Notes: a model not told the origin generated them from the letters alone. A DNA stretch of 11,900 bases from Clostridiales bacterium UBA1248 (GCA_002308615.1 DBWC01000112.1:10509-22408); one strand, 5' to 3'. Positions 1 to 6,155 are shown, numbered from the stretch's first letter. Translations and numbers: made by a program.

Positions 1-20
1 CTCAAAGAGGGAGGCAAATC

Positions 21-80
21 AAGGCTCCCTCCCCGAGGGAGCTGTCATCCGGGATCATTCCCGGATGACTGAGGGAGTTT
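21..80. repeat. Palindromic intergenic repeat (two nested hairpins)
   Basis: Two perfect hairpins lie back to back. GCTCCCTC (24-31) pairs with GAGGGAGC (35-42) around CCC. An 11-bp stem (44-54 with 59-69) closes a TCAT loop. A trailing GAGGGAG (71-77) could compete for the CTCCCTC arm. From memory, the arrangement of a CTCCCTC/GAGGGAG hairpin, a variable inner stem and a closing TGAGGGAG resembles a dispersed intergenic repeat common in gut Clostridia such as Faecalibacterium relatives. That match is an inference and copy number could not be checked. The first 20 bases (with a further GAGGGAGG) may be the tail of the same element. No coding sense was seen. Confidence 0.6.
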
Positions 81-92
81 GTCTTCGCTCTG

Positions 93-122
93 AGCGTTTC
101 CGAATACGGGACGCTTTTTTTA
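93..122 (+). terminator. Rho-independent terminator, rightward
   Basis: AGCGTTTC (93-100) pairs with GGGACGCT (108-115), with two G-U pairs, around a 7-nt loop. It is followed by a run of seven T. It probably ends a transcript entering from the left edge and insulates the promoter at 141-169. Confidence 0.65.
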
Positions 123-140
123 TCAGAATATAAAATTATA

Positions 141-169
141 TTGACAAGCACAGAAAAATGTGGTATTAT
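141..169 (+). promoter_or_regulatory. Sigma-A promoter for the structured RNA
   Basis: A perfect -35 TTGACA (141-146), a 17-nt spacer and TATTAT (164-169), preceded by an extended -10 TG (161-162). The expected start is about 176, exactly where the long closing helix of the downstream RNA begins. No translation start with a good ribosome binding site follows within 250 nt, which points to a non-coding transcript. Confidence 0.8.
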
Positions 170-175
170 GTTCTT

Positions 176-336
176 GCGACGTAATCATAATTTTTAATAC
201 TTGATATTTTGAGAAAGGATGTACGGCAACTGTACATGCTCTTTTCACTTTCTCTGTATCAGGTATTGTGATTGCGTCGCGGCATGAGCCATGTATGTTG
301 CAGTGCGCGGCTTTTGCTGCGCACTTTTTGTTTTTT
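176..336 (+). ncRNA. Putative stand-alone structured small RNA, family unknown
   Basis: The region folds by eye into a long rod. P1: 176-190 with 266-280, 15 bp including two G-U pairs. P2: 198-206 with 257-265, about 9 bp. P3: GAGAAAG (211-217) with CTTTCTC (248-254). P4: ATGTAC (219-224) with GTACAT (232-237) around a 7-nt loop. A linker (281-301) leads to a terminator hairpin at 302-325 with a T-rich tail. A near-consensus promoter ends 7 nt before P1, so promoter, fold and terminator define a transcript of about 160 nt. Rod shape and size loosely recall 6S RNA, but no diagnostic primary sequence was recognised, and the SRP RNA, tmRNA and RNase P signatures I know are absent. A terminating riboswitch-like leader for the small gene at 434 is the main alternative. 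Confidence 0.6.
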
Positions 337-338
337 TT
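302..338 (+). terminator. Strong terminator of the structured RNA
   Basis: A 10-bp stem (302-311 with 316-325; AGTGCGC against GCGCACT plus three inner pairs) closes a TTTT loop. It is followed by TTTTT, G and eight T. It is one of the strongest terminators in the window and reads rightward. Confidence 0.85.
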
Positions 339-344
339 CTTTAA

Positions 345-402
345 TGATTCGGCAAAGCCGGATCATCGCATTCGGCGCTTGGGGGGGCAGCGCCCGAATG
401 CG
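345..402. other. Two adjacent strong hairpins, one with a G7 run in the loop
   Basis: Hairpin A: 345-353 pairs with 357-365 (9 bp, AAA loop). Hairpin B: 367-379 pairs with 389-402 (13 bp, one bulged C at 393); its 9-nt loop contains seven consecutive G. Neither is followed by a T-run, so they are not simple terminators. They fill the space between the RNA terminator and the ribosome binding site of the possible small gene at 434. They may be an intergenic repeat or a leader structure; function unknown. Confidence 0.5.
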
Positions 403-433
403 CATCGCGACGAAACGTACAGGGGTATATTAT

Positions 434-571
434 ATGAAATATTATTTATTAAAGAAAAGACTCAAAAACAAAAAATACAAAATCAAAAGAAAAAAAGACA
501 TAATAGCGGAGAACACCGCCAAAATGTCCTTGTTTTCAAAAGATCTGATAGATATTATTCTGAAATTATGA
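434..571 (+). CDS. Possible 45-residue lysine-rich peptide
   Basis: An ATG at 434 is preceded by AGGGG (421-425) at an 8-nt spacing, a good ribosome binding site. The 45-residue product starts MKYYLLKKRLKNKKYK. It is strongly basic over its first 25 residues, then has a short amphipathic tail ending DIILKL. No family was recognised. Its TGA overlaps the end of the convergent yigZ-like gene by a few bases, so the two genes share their 3' ends. No dedicated promoter was found; transcription could come from read-through of the 302-338 terminator. A-rich DNA produces lysine-rich frames by chance, so it may not be real. Confidence 0.35.
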   Translation: MKYYLLKKRLKNKKYKIKRKKDIIAENTAKMSLFSKDLIDIILKL

Positions 572-1189
572 TCCCATCTGCGTGCCCGTGACGGTTATTT
601 TCGCCTTTGCCGCGGTTATCTTCGTCATTTGCGAGACGATCTCGTCCGTGCGTTCCTTTGGGACGAGCAGATGATACGTCACCGCGTCAAGATACTCCGT
701 CTGAAATTCCGGCAGCTCCATACGTGAAAGCTCGTATTTAACGCGCTCCGCGTCGGAAAACGATACCGTCACGTCGACTTTCGTATACGGCTTTACGGTA
801 ATAACGCCCGCCGCCTCGACTCCGTCCGCGGCGGCTTTCGTATATGCGCGCAAAAGTCCCGCGGCGCCGAGCAGAATGCCGCCGAAATACCGCGTTACAA
901 CGACCGCGGCGCCGGATAACTGCTGCTTCTGCAAAACGCCTAAGATCGGCAGTCCCGCCGTGCCCTTCGGCTCGCCGTCGTCGCTGTATCTCGTCATCCC
1001 GTCAAGCGTCAGATAAGCGTAGCAGTTATGACGCGCGTCCGGGTACTTTTTTTTCACGCTTAAAACGAATTCGCGTGCGTCCTCGTCGTCGCGGACAGGC
1101 GAAACGGTGGCTATGAATCTTGATTTTTTTTCAATATATTCCGCCGTTGCCGGATGCGACACGGTCCTGTAAGGCTTAAAACCGTCCAT
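566..1189 (-). CDS. yigZ: YigZ/IMPACT-family protein (UPF0029)
   Basis: This 207-residue protein matches the usual length of bacterial YigZ/YvyE proteins. The family's conserved blocks are visible: RHNCYAY (53-59), DDGEPKGTAGLP (70-81) and TRYFGG...LG..GLLRAY (99-116) in the N-terminal IMPACT domain, followed by a smaller C-terminal DUF1949-like domain (about 137-205). IMPACT/YIH1 proteins in eukaryotes interfere with GCN2 activation via GCN1; the bacterial role is poorly defined. ATG 1189 is preferred because GGTGA lies 5 nt upstream. An in-frame GTG at 1198 would add three residues and overlap hflX. The start is 1 nt after the hflX stop, so the two genes are very likely one transcript and probably translationally coupled. 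Only a weak hairpin (506-519) follows it as a candidate terminator. Confidence 0.88.
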   Translation of the reverse strand: MDGFKPYRTVSHPATAEYIEKKSRFIATVSPVRDDEDAREFVLSVKKKYPDARHNCYAYLTLDGMTRYSDDGEPKGTAGLPILGVLQKQQLSGAAVVVTRYFGGILLGAAGLLRAYTKAAADGVEAAGVITVKPYTKVDVTVSFSDAERVKYELSRMELPEFQTEYLDAVTYHLLVPKERTDEIVSQMTKITAAKAKITVTGTQMGS

Positions 1190-1190
1190 T

Positions 1191-2462
1191 TTATTCACCG
1201 ATCATCTTTTTTACCGCACCGAGCGTCTTTTTGTCAAGCGTCGCCGTGACCTCCACGTCGCTCTCGCCGTATTCAACGCTCAACACGTTCGCGTTTGCGT
1301 ACAGATAGCTTACCGCCGCGCCTTTTGACTGCGGTATTTTTATTATTTCGGTCGTTTTGCCGTTGTTCGCCGTGCGTTCTATAAGCTCCGCGAGCTCCGC
1401 CATACCCTCTCCGGTAAGCGCGGAAATGCAGATACCCTCGCGGTTCCTCATGCCGGCAGGCTTTGCAAAGCCTTCTGATCGCACGTCGCACTTGTTGAAC
1501 GCGTATATGACGGGCTTGTCAGACGCGCCGAGCTCGTTTATAAGCTCCTCCGTAACGGACAGCTGCGCCTCGTATTCCGGGTCCGACACGTCCGCTACGA
1601 CTAAGATCGCGTCGCAGTACATCACCTCTTCAAGCGTGGAGCGGAAAGCTTTTATAAGCTGCGTCGGCAGGTTTCTTATAAATCCGACCGTGTCCGTCAA
1701 AAGCACCTCCGTGCCGGACGGAAGCCCGTATTTCCTCGTAGTCGGATCGAGCGTTGCAAACAGCTTGTCCTCAGCCAAAATGCCCGCGCCGGTCAGATAA
1801 TTTAACAGAGTTGATTTGCCGGCGTTCGTGTAACCTGCCACGGCTATTCGGAAAATACCGCTTTTATCGCGCTTCTCGCGTTGTATTTTGCGGTTTTTCT
1901 CCATTTCGCGTATCTGTTCTTCAAGCGCGGCGATGCGGCGCTTGATGTGGCGGCGGTCGCTCTCCAGCTTTGTTTCACCGGGACCTCTCGTACCTATTCC
2001 GCCGCCGAGACGCGACATCTCCGTGCCGTGACCGGACAGACGCGGTATCGTGTATTTGAGCTGAGCGAGCTCTACCTGCAGCTTGCCTTCGCCCGTCCTT
2101 GCGTGGAGCGCGAATATATCGAGTATGAGCATCGGGCGGTCTATGACCGTCACGTCGCCTATCGCGTCCTCGGCGTTTTTGATCTGCGCCGGGGAGAGCT
2201 CGCCGTCGAATATGACGAGCGTCGCGCCGGTGTTCTCGCAGATATCTCTTATCTCGGTCAGCTTGCCCGAGCCTATATACGTCTTTGCGTCCGGCGTCTC
2301 ACGCGCCTGAACCACCTCCGCGATAAGCTCGCCTCCCGCCGTTTCAAGCAGTCTGCCGAGCTCCGCAAGGCTTGCCTCGCAGTCGTGCTCGTCGTCTTTT
2401 GCCATTCTTACAGATACCAAAACGGCTTTCGTAATTTCTTTTTCGTCAAATAGTTTTTCCAT
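1191..2462 (-). CDS. hflX: GTPase HflX
   Basis: This 423-residue protein has the full HflX layout. An N-terminal HflX domain (about 15-160) contains the glycine-rich ETPDAKTYIGSGKL segment and the signature RLGGGIGTRGPGETKLE (151-167). A helical linker (165-200) follows, then a TRAFAC GTPase domain: G1 GYTNAGKST (210-218), switch I around ATLDPTTR, G3 DTVGF (257-261), G4 NKCD (323-326) and G5 SAL (347-349). HflX binds the 50S subunit and, in E. coli, splits stalled ribosomes after heat stress; that role is assumed here by family. The start is fixed by GAGGGGG 8 nt upstream of ATG 2462. It sits downstream of rpmE in the same direction, across the hairpin array at 2482-2650. I found no convincing promoter of its own. 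Confidence 0.96.
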   Translation of the reverse strand: MEKLFDEKEITKAVLVSVRMAKDDEHDCEASLAELGRLLETAGGELIAEVVQARETPDAKTYIGSGKLTEIRDICENTGATLVIFDGELSPAQIKNAEDAIGDVTVIDRPMLILDIFALHARTGEGKLQVELAQLKYTIPRLSGHGTEMSRLGGGIGTRGPGETKLESDRRHIKRRIAALEEQIREMEKNRKIQREKRDKSGIFRIAVAGYTNAGKSTLLNYLTGAGILAEDKLFATLDPTTRKYGLPSGTEVLLTDTVGFIRNLPTQLIKAFRSTLEEVMYCDAILVVADVSDPEYEAQLSVTEELINELGASDKPVIYAFNKCDVRSEGFAKPAGMRNREGICISALTGEGMAELAELIERTANNGKTTEIIKIPQSKGAAVSYLYANANVLSVEYGESDVEVTATLDKKTLGAVKKMIGE

Positions 2463-2481
2463 AAAGCATACCCCCTCGCAT

Positions 2482-2650
2482 CATAGCTCGCCGAAGGCGA
2501 ATTTAGCTTGAGAAACAAATTTAGCTTGCGAAGCAAATTTAGTTTTAACTTTCAGCTAAATTGCACTCGTGCAGCTAAATTGTACGTACCGTACAGCTAA
2601 ATTGAAAACGGTAGGTTTTCAGCTAAATTGAATTGCTGAAGCAATTCAGC
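2482..2650. repeat. Array of mini-hairpins with variable stems and a conserved short spacer
   Basis: Right half (2553-2650): CAGCTAAATTG occurs four times (2553, 2572, 2594, 2620). The segments after each copy are all palindromes of unrelated sequence: CACTCGTG, TACGTACCGTA, AAAACGGTAGGTTTT and AATTGCTGAAGCAATT, growing from 8 to 16 nt. The last is followed by CAGC. Left half (2482-2543): the spacer is inverted, ATTTAG(C), and separates TCGCCGAAGGCGA, TTGAGAAACAA and TTGCGAAGCAA, again palindromes. The orientation flips across the junction at about 2543-2552. GCGAAGC (2528-2534) is a known exceptionally stable DNA mini-hairpin sequence. The array lies in the rpmE-hflX gap. It is not a CRISPR array: repeats are too short and the 'spacers' are self-complementary. 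Function unknown. Confidence 0.8.
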
Positions 2651-2699
2651 AAAAACAAAAAGGACAAAACGATATAACGATCGTCCTGTCCCGTTTGTC
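2651..2699 (-). terminator. Terminator after rpmE, leftward
   Basis: Read on the minus strand, GACAAACG (2699-2692) can pair with CGTTTTGTC (2671-2663, one bulge). An alternative inner stem AGGAC/GTCCT (2687-2683 with 2665-2661) is also possible. TTTTTGTTTTTG follows. It begins just after the rpmE stop codon and borders the hairpin array, so read-through into hflX may be limited. Confidence 0.6.
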
Positions 2700-2706
2700 A
2701 AGTCGA

Positions 2707-2913
2707 TTATTTTGCCTTTGCGTTAAGACGGCTCTTGAATTTATCAACGCGTCCGCCGCTGTCAACAAACTTCTGCTTGCCCGTGAAAAACGGATGGCAT
2801 TTGGAGCAAATTTCAACACGCATATTACCCTTGGTGGATCTGGTCTTGACAACTTCTCCGCAAGCGCAGGTGATCGTACATTCCTGATAGTTGGGATGGA
2901 TTCCTTCCTTCAT
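2707..2913 (-). CDS. rpmE: Ribosomal protein L31 (bL31, zinc-binding form)
   Basis: The 68-residue product starts MKEGIHPNYQECTI, the classic bL31 start, and is full length. The four zinc-ligand cysteines are present (C16, C18, C36, C39), so this is the C+ form rather than the zinc-independent paralogue. It is a late-binding 50S protein near the subunit interface. The reading frame extends 23 codons further upstream, but the family start and homologous N-terminus support ATG 2913. The ribosome binding site (AAAGGA) lies 13 nt upstream, longer than usual. It has its own promoter (3028-3056) and a long leader. C+ bL31 genes can be tied to zinc status, but no Zur box was recognised here. Confidence 0.96.
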   Translation of the reverse strand: MKEGIHPNYQECTITCACGEVVKTRSTKGNMRVEICSKCHPFFTGKQKFVDSGGRVDKFKSRLNAKAK

Positions 2914-3021
2914 TTTTCTATACCGTTCCTTTCTTTCGGCGCCGATATTCCGTGATGGGGGCTTAAGTTTCGCCTTATACACGGAACTTACAGGTCGCCT
3001 CTGAACTGATTAAAAATCGCA
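2914..3021 (-). promoter_or_regulatory. Structured 5' leader of rpmE, candidate L31 autoregulatory leader
   Basis: The predicted transcript start (about 3021) leaves roughly 107 nt before the rpmE ATG, long for a 68-codon gene. The leader contains a perfect 7-bp stem, TTCCGTG with CACGGAA (2986-2980 with 2954-2948 on the minus strand). It encloses a second short stem, TAAG (minus strand 2977-2974) with CTTA (2967-2964), then a purine-rich stretch with the ribosome binding site. Leaders upstream of rpmE in Firmicutes have been described as candidate L31 autoregulatory RNAs. Membership in that class is inferred from position and structure only. Confidence 0.45.
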
Positions 3022-3027
3022 AAATAC

Positions 3028-3056
3028 AGTATATCACAGATTTTCCGTTTTTGCAA
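3028..3056 (-). promoter_or_regulatory. Sigma-A promoter of rpmE
   Basis: On the minus strand: -35 TTGCAA (3056-3051), a 17-nt spacer, extended TG, and -10 TATACT (3033-3028). Five of six bases match consensus at the -10. The expected start is near 3021. It lies just downstream of the glycosidase gene end, so rpmE is expected to be transcribed independently. Confidence 0.75.
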
Positions 3057-3111
3057 GATGTAATTTGCTGTATTTTTAAATTATTTGTGAACATTTTCGC
3101 CTTTTTGGGCT

Positions 3112-5934
3112 TTATTTGCGTTTTTTCTTTTTGATCACAAAGAACACGACGCCCGCGGCGACAGCGGCGGCGCACACAGCGCCCAAGATGAAGGGCAGAG
3201 CACCTGTGGGCTTTTCCGGCTCTTTCTGTGATGAATCATCATCGGTCACCAAATCCGTATCCGTTACCGGCTCGGTGATAATATCCGTTTCCGTAACTTC
3301 ATCTTCGATCTTTTCATCCGCGTACAGCTTTATTTCGGAGAGCGTTTTCTTTGTTTCCTTTGACGGAGAGCCCATGAGAATTATTTTTATATATCTGTAA
3401 ACGCCGGAAAGTCCGGTCGATAACACGTTTCTGTTATTTTCTTTGTACGATTTCAGCCCGCTTATCCCGGTGTCGGATAAAATGCTCCAGTTCTCGCCGT
3501 CTTCCGATCCCATGACGCGGAAGTTGAAGGGCGATACTTTGAGCCCGAGTATCATATCAAGCCCGTAAACGCGTTTTTTCTCTTTCATATCGAGCAGTAT
3601 CGTCTGCGTCGATTCGTAAGCAAACGGCTTCCATTCGGTTTTCGGGTCGCCGTCCGTCAGGGCGTAGGACGTGTCCGTCAAGTGCCCGTTTGCGTCGTAA
3701 ATACAGCCGCCTGTACATCTGACCGCCGGAGCCTGAAGATCACCTTCGTATACCGGAAGCTCCGCCTGCACGAAGGATCCGGAAACGTACGCCTCCGCGT
3801 CAACGACAGCCGCCCAGTTGCCTGCAACGGACGAAAACGTTATCTTTATATATCTGCATTTTTCCGTTTTGTCAAGCGTCGCGGTGAAAACGGCGCTGCC
3901 CGCGGAATCCGGCACTTTGCCGTCGCCTGTATATACCGTGCGCATATTTTCCCCGTCGTCCGAGCATTCGACCGTGTACGATATGGACGATGTTCCGTCG
4001 TACATTCTGAGGATCAGACAGTTGAATTCGCGTTCTTCTTTCATATCGAACAGGATCCACTGCGGGAAACTGCCGTCGGACGCGCACCACCAGGTGTCCC
4101 GATCTCCGTCTATCGCCATGCCCGGCGCGCTGCCGCCGTTACTGTAAGAGCTTGCTTTCGCTTTTGAGCCTGCGAGAATATTTGCGGCTTGTCCGCTTGC
4201 TTTAACGTCAAGCTTCGGTAAAGCCGCGGTTTTATATTCGCCGAGGTCCGTCCTGCTCGTGATTATAAACGCCCAGTCAGACGTGTTCGGCTTGTCCGGT
4301 ATTTTAAACGTTCCGTCTTCCGTCGTAATGCCGTCGCTTATCACGGTAAACGCGCCCGTCAGCGGATCGTACCATTTTGCCGCGTATTTTTCGCCTTTAT
4401 TAAGTCCTTTTATCGTGCCTGCCGAAAGATCGTTGTTGTAAAAATAAGCTGCGTACGTTTTTGCGTCATCCGAAGATGCTATGACCTTATCCTCAGATGA
4501 AAAGTCGGAATAAGCTTTGCCGTCAAAACGAGGTATCAGAGAGGAGAAGTCCGCGTATCTGAAAAAGTCAGCCATGTATTTCATCTCATGCGAGCCGGGC
4601 TTGTCAAGTCCCATGTACCACGGCTCCGTGCTGTATGTGCCGAGCCAGCCGGTGCTGCCGGCGGTGGACCAGCAGTTCGCCCAAATACCCGTCACGCCGT
4701 ACGTAAAGCCGCAGCTTCCGCATAAATTAGCTTTCCACGCGGCTATGCGCGATGCGGCGTATGAATTGAAGCCGCCGCAGTAAATGTCCTCGTAATTCGC
4801 TTCCGTTTCAACAAAAGGCTTTGTGTTTTTGCTGTTGTAATAGCCTTTATAAGTTGATTTTTTCGGTATTGTCGGCCCGTGACCGTTCTGCAGGGCGTAA
4901 AAATCGTGCCATGCTTCACCGTCGAGCCTTTTTACAAAGCTGTCGTTTACGTCAAGCGGGTACTGATGCGCGCTCTGCGGATGATCATATCCGTCGCCTT
5001 TGTCTGTTATTCTCGCTGAAGACACCCACGCGTCAAACTGTGCGTCGCCGGTTATCTCCTGCGCGGTTATCCATACGACCGGGTACGCGGCGTATCTGGC
5101 GGTCAGGTATCTTGAAAGTCTGTCAAGCGCTTCCTTGCCCATGCTTTTTACGGTGCTGTCGTGGACGCCGAAGCCGAGCGCGATCACCATGCCGTGCTTG
5201 GCAAGATAATCAAACATATAATCGTATTTTTTGCTGAAAGCGTCGGGATTTATTTCGTCGTATTTTTTCGTCCACATGGACGGTTCTTTCGTGACGGAGC
5301 GCTGACCGCCGCCGTCCGATTCGCCGCCGTCAAAATACGTCTGATATACGGTAAAGCCTTTGGCGAGCCTGTCGTTTACCTCGTGCGTGAACTGATTTTT
5401 GCACTTGCAGCCGGGATAATTGCAGTCAGTTATCGAAACGTAGTTGGGCGCCTGCCAGTTCGTGTCGCCGAGCCAGTAGAACGGCGTTCCGTCGTCATGG
5501 ACGAAATATCTGCCGCTGTCGGATACTTTTATGAATCCGTGTTTGTCGATATCGGTATTGCCCGTGTTTTCGGCAGCGAGAATCGAGCCCTTTACGTTGT
5601 GCAGAGAAGCGTTATCGGTATCGGAGCACGTTATCACATAATTCCATACGCCCGTCTTCGTCGGAGAAAATCTGACTCTGAACTCGTTTTTACCGTTCCA
5701 GAAGCCGTATAAATGTATTGACGTACCGTCTTCATGCGTGAAAACGGCGTCTATGTCAACGTCGGCATAAGCGTTTTTATATTCTTTATTGCTTGTAAGA
5801 ATTATATCGGTACGGCGCCAGACCTCGACCTTTTCCGTGTTTTCCGTGTTATCCGCCGATACAAAAGCCGTGTTCCCCGCAAACATACAAACGCATAATA
5901 TAAGCGATAAGAACCTGAACAAATTTCTTTTCAT
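3112..5934 (-). CDS. Membrane-anchored DUF5060/DUF4038 (GH140-like) glycoside hydrolase with two discoidin domains
   Basis: A 940-residue surface protein. Signal peptide 1-27 (MKRNLFRFLSLILCVCMF...); DUF5060-like beta domain about 36-105; DUF4038/apiosidase-like TIM barrel about 130-465, opening with the family motif YFVHDDGTPFYWLGDTNW; a C-terminal barrel-associated beta domain about 465-560; F5/8-type-C (discoidin, CBM32-like) domains at about 585-718 and 735-873; an acidic Thr/Asp-rich linker 875-910; one TM helix (about 912-934) and a KKKKRK tail. Likely catalytic acids are E293 in WITAQE and E378 in TEANYE, inferred by position. The family includes apiosidases acting on rhamnogalacturonan II, but substrate cannot be assigned. 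A cysteine cluster (C171, C176, C178) sits in a barrel loop. The start at 5934 is set by AAAGGA and the signal peptide; the frame extends upstream without support. It has a perfect consensus promoter. Confidence 0.85.
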   Translation of the reverse strand: MKRNLFRFLSLILCVCMFAGNTAFVSADNTENTEKVEVWRRTDIILTSNKEYKNAYADVDIDAVFTHEDGTSIHLYGFWNGKNEFRVRFSPTKTGVWNYVITCSDTDNASLHNVKGSILAAENTGNTDIDKHGFIKVSDSGRYFVHDDGTPFYWLGDTNWQAPNYVSITDCNYPGCKCKNQFTHEVNDRLAKGFTVYQTYFDGGESDGGGQRSVTKEPSMWTKKYDEINPDAFSKKYDYMFDYLAKHGMVIALGFGVHDSTVKSMGKEALDRLSRYLTARYAAYPVVWITAQEITGDAQFDAWVSSARITDKGDGYDHPQSAHQYPLDVNDSFVKRLDGEAWHDFYALQNGHGPTIPKKSTYKGYYNSKNTKPFVETEANYEDIYCGGFNSYAASRIAAWKANLCGSCGFTYGVTGIWANCWSTAGSTGWLGTYSTEPWYMGLDKPGSHEMKYMADFFRYADFSSLIPRFDGKAYSDFSSEDKVIASSDDAKTYAAYFYNNDLSAGTIKGLNKGEKYAAKWYDPLTGAFTVISDGITTEDGTFKIPDKPNTSDWAFIITSRTDLGEYKTAALPKLDVKASGQAANILAGSKAKASSYSNGGSAPGMAIDGDRDTWWCASDGSFPQWILFDMKEEREFNCLILRMYDGTSSISYTVECSDDGENMRTVYTGDGKVPDSAGSAVFTATLDKTEKCRYIKITFSSVAGNWAAVVDAEAYVSGSFVQAELPVYEGDLQAPAVRCTGGCIYDANGHLTDTSYALTDGDPKTEWKPFAYESTQTILLDMKEKKRVYGLDMILGLKVSPFNFRVMGSEDGENWSILSDTGISGLKSYKENNRNVLSTGLSGVYRYIKIILMGSPSKETKKTLSEIKLYADEKIEDEVTETDIITEPVTDTDLVTDDDSSQKEPEKPTGALPFILGAVCAAAVAAGVVFFVIKKKKRK

Positions 5935-5965
5935 CGCTTTTCCTTTCTGCTTTTTATTATAAGAT

Positions 5966-5994
5966 ATTATACAGTATAAACAAATGTTTGTCAA
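5966..5994 (-). promoter_or_regulatory. Consensus sigma-A promoter of the glycosidase gene
   Basis: On the minus strand: TTGACA (5994-5989), exactly 17 nt, TATAAT (5971-5966); both hexamers are perfect. Such a strong core promoter on a surface-enzyme gene suggests control by a repressor or by elements outside the core. The ATG is about 25 nt from the predicted start. Confidence 0.85.
5967..5979. promoter_or_regulatory. Palindrome over the -10 box, possible operator
   Basis: TTATACAGTATAA is a perfect 13-bp palindrome centred on A5973 and covers most of the -10 hexamer (5966-5971). A second imperfect dyad, ACAAATGTTTGT (5980-5991), lies next to it and reaches into the -35. Paired dyads across a consensus promoter would suit a repressor. 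AT-rich palindromes near -10 boxes also occur by chance. Confidence 0.3.
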
Positions 5995-6004
5995 GCGGTG
6001 ATAT

Positions 6005-6135
6005 AAAAAAAGAGTCGCCGCGCGACAAAAACGGGAGGTCACTACCCCTCACGGCAACCCCGTTGCTCACGATTTTCGCGGGCGGGGACGTTGGGGTTTG
6101 GTATGGCACCTGCGAAGTCTTGCTTAAGATAACAG
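6005..6135 (-). other. Structured G+C-rich element ending in a leftward terminator
   Basis: Read leftward, the element carries CGCAGGTGCC, a C-rich tract (its complement has G-runs GGG, GGGG, GGGG, GG within 6080-6100), AACGGG/CCCGTT (6064-6059 with 6035-6030) around a GAGG/CCTC hairpin, and lastly GTCGC/GCGAC (6026-6022 with 6018-6014) followed by TCTTTTTTT. The last part is a textbook terminator, yet it points at a promoter rather than away from a gene and lies between divergent genes. This suggests either a small leftward RNA starting near 6140-6200 or a copy of a dispersed repeat carrying a terminator. No convincing leftward promoter was seen. Base composition differs sharply from the AT-rich flanks. 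Confidence 0.5.
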
Positions 6136-6155
6136 CTGCATTTTACCGTAAACTA

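Noticed and set aside
176..336. c-di-GMP riboswitch or SRP RNA
   Set aside because: The conserved GEMM core and the GGAA-tetraloop domain of SRP RNA are absent by eye.
1881..2453. 190-residue rightward reading frame opposite hflX
   Set aside because: It lies entirely antisense to a clear hflX, has no ribosome binding site and no recognisable domain; high-GC codon use of hflX creates it.
2482..2650. CRISPR-like array of short repeats
   Set aside because: The repeats are only 7-11 bp, the intervening segments are palindromes of 8-16 nt, orientation flips halfway, and no cas gene is nearby.
3112..3210. LPXTG-type sortase signal at the glycosidase C-terminus
   Set aside because: The sequence before the TM helix reads ALPFIL, with no LPXTG motif. 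The basic tail alone fits a simple membrane anchor.
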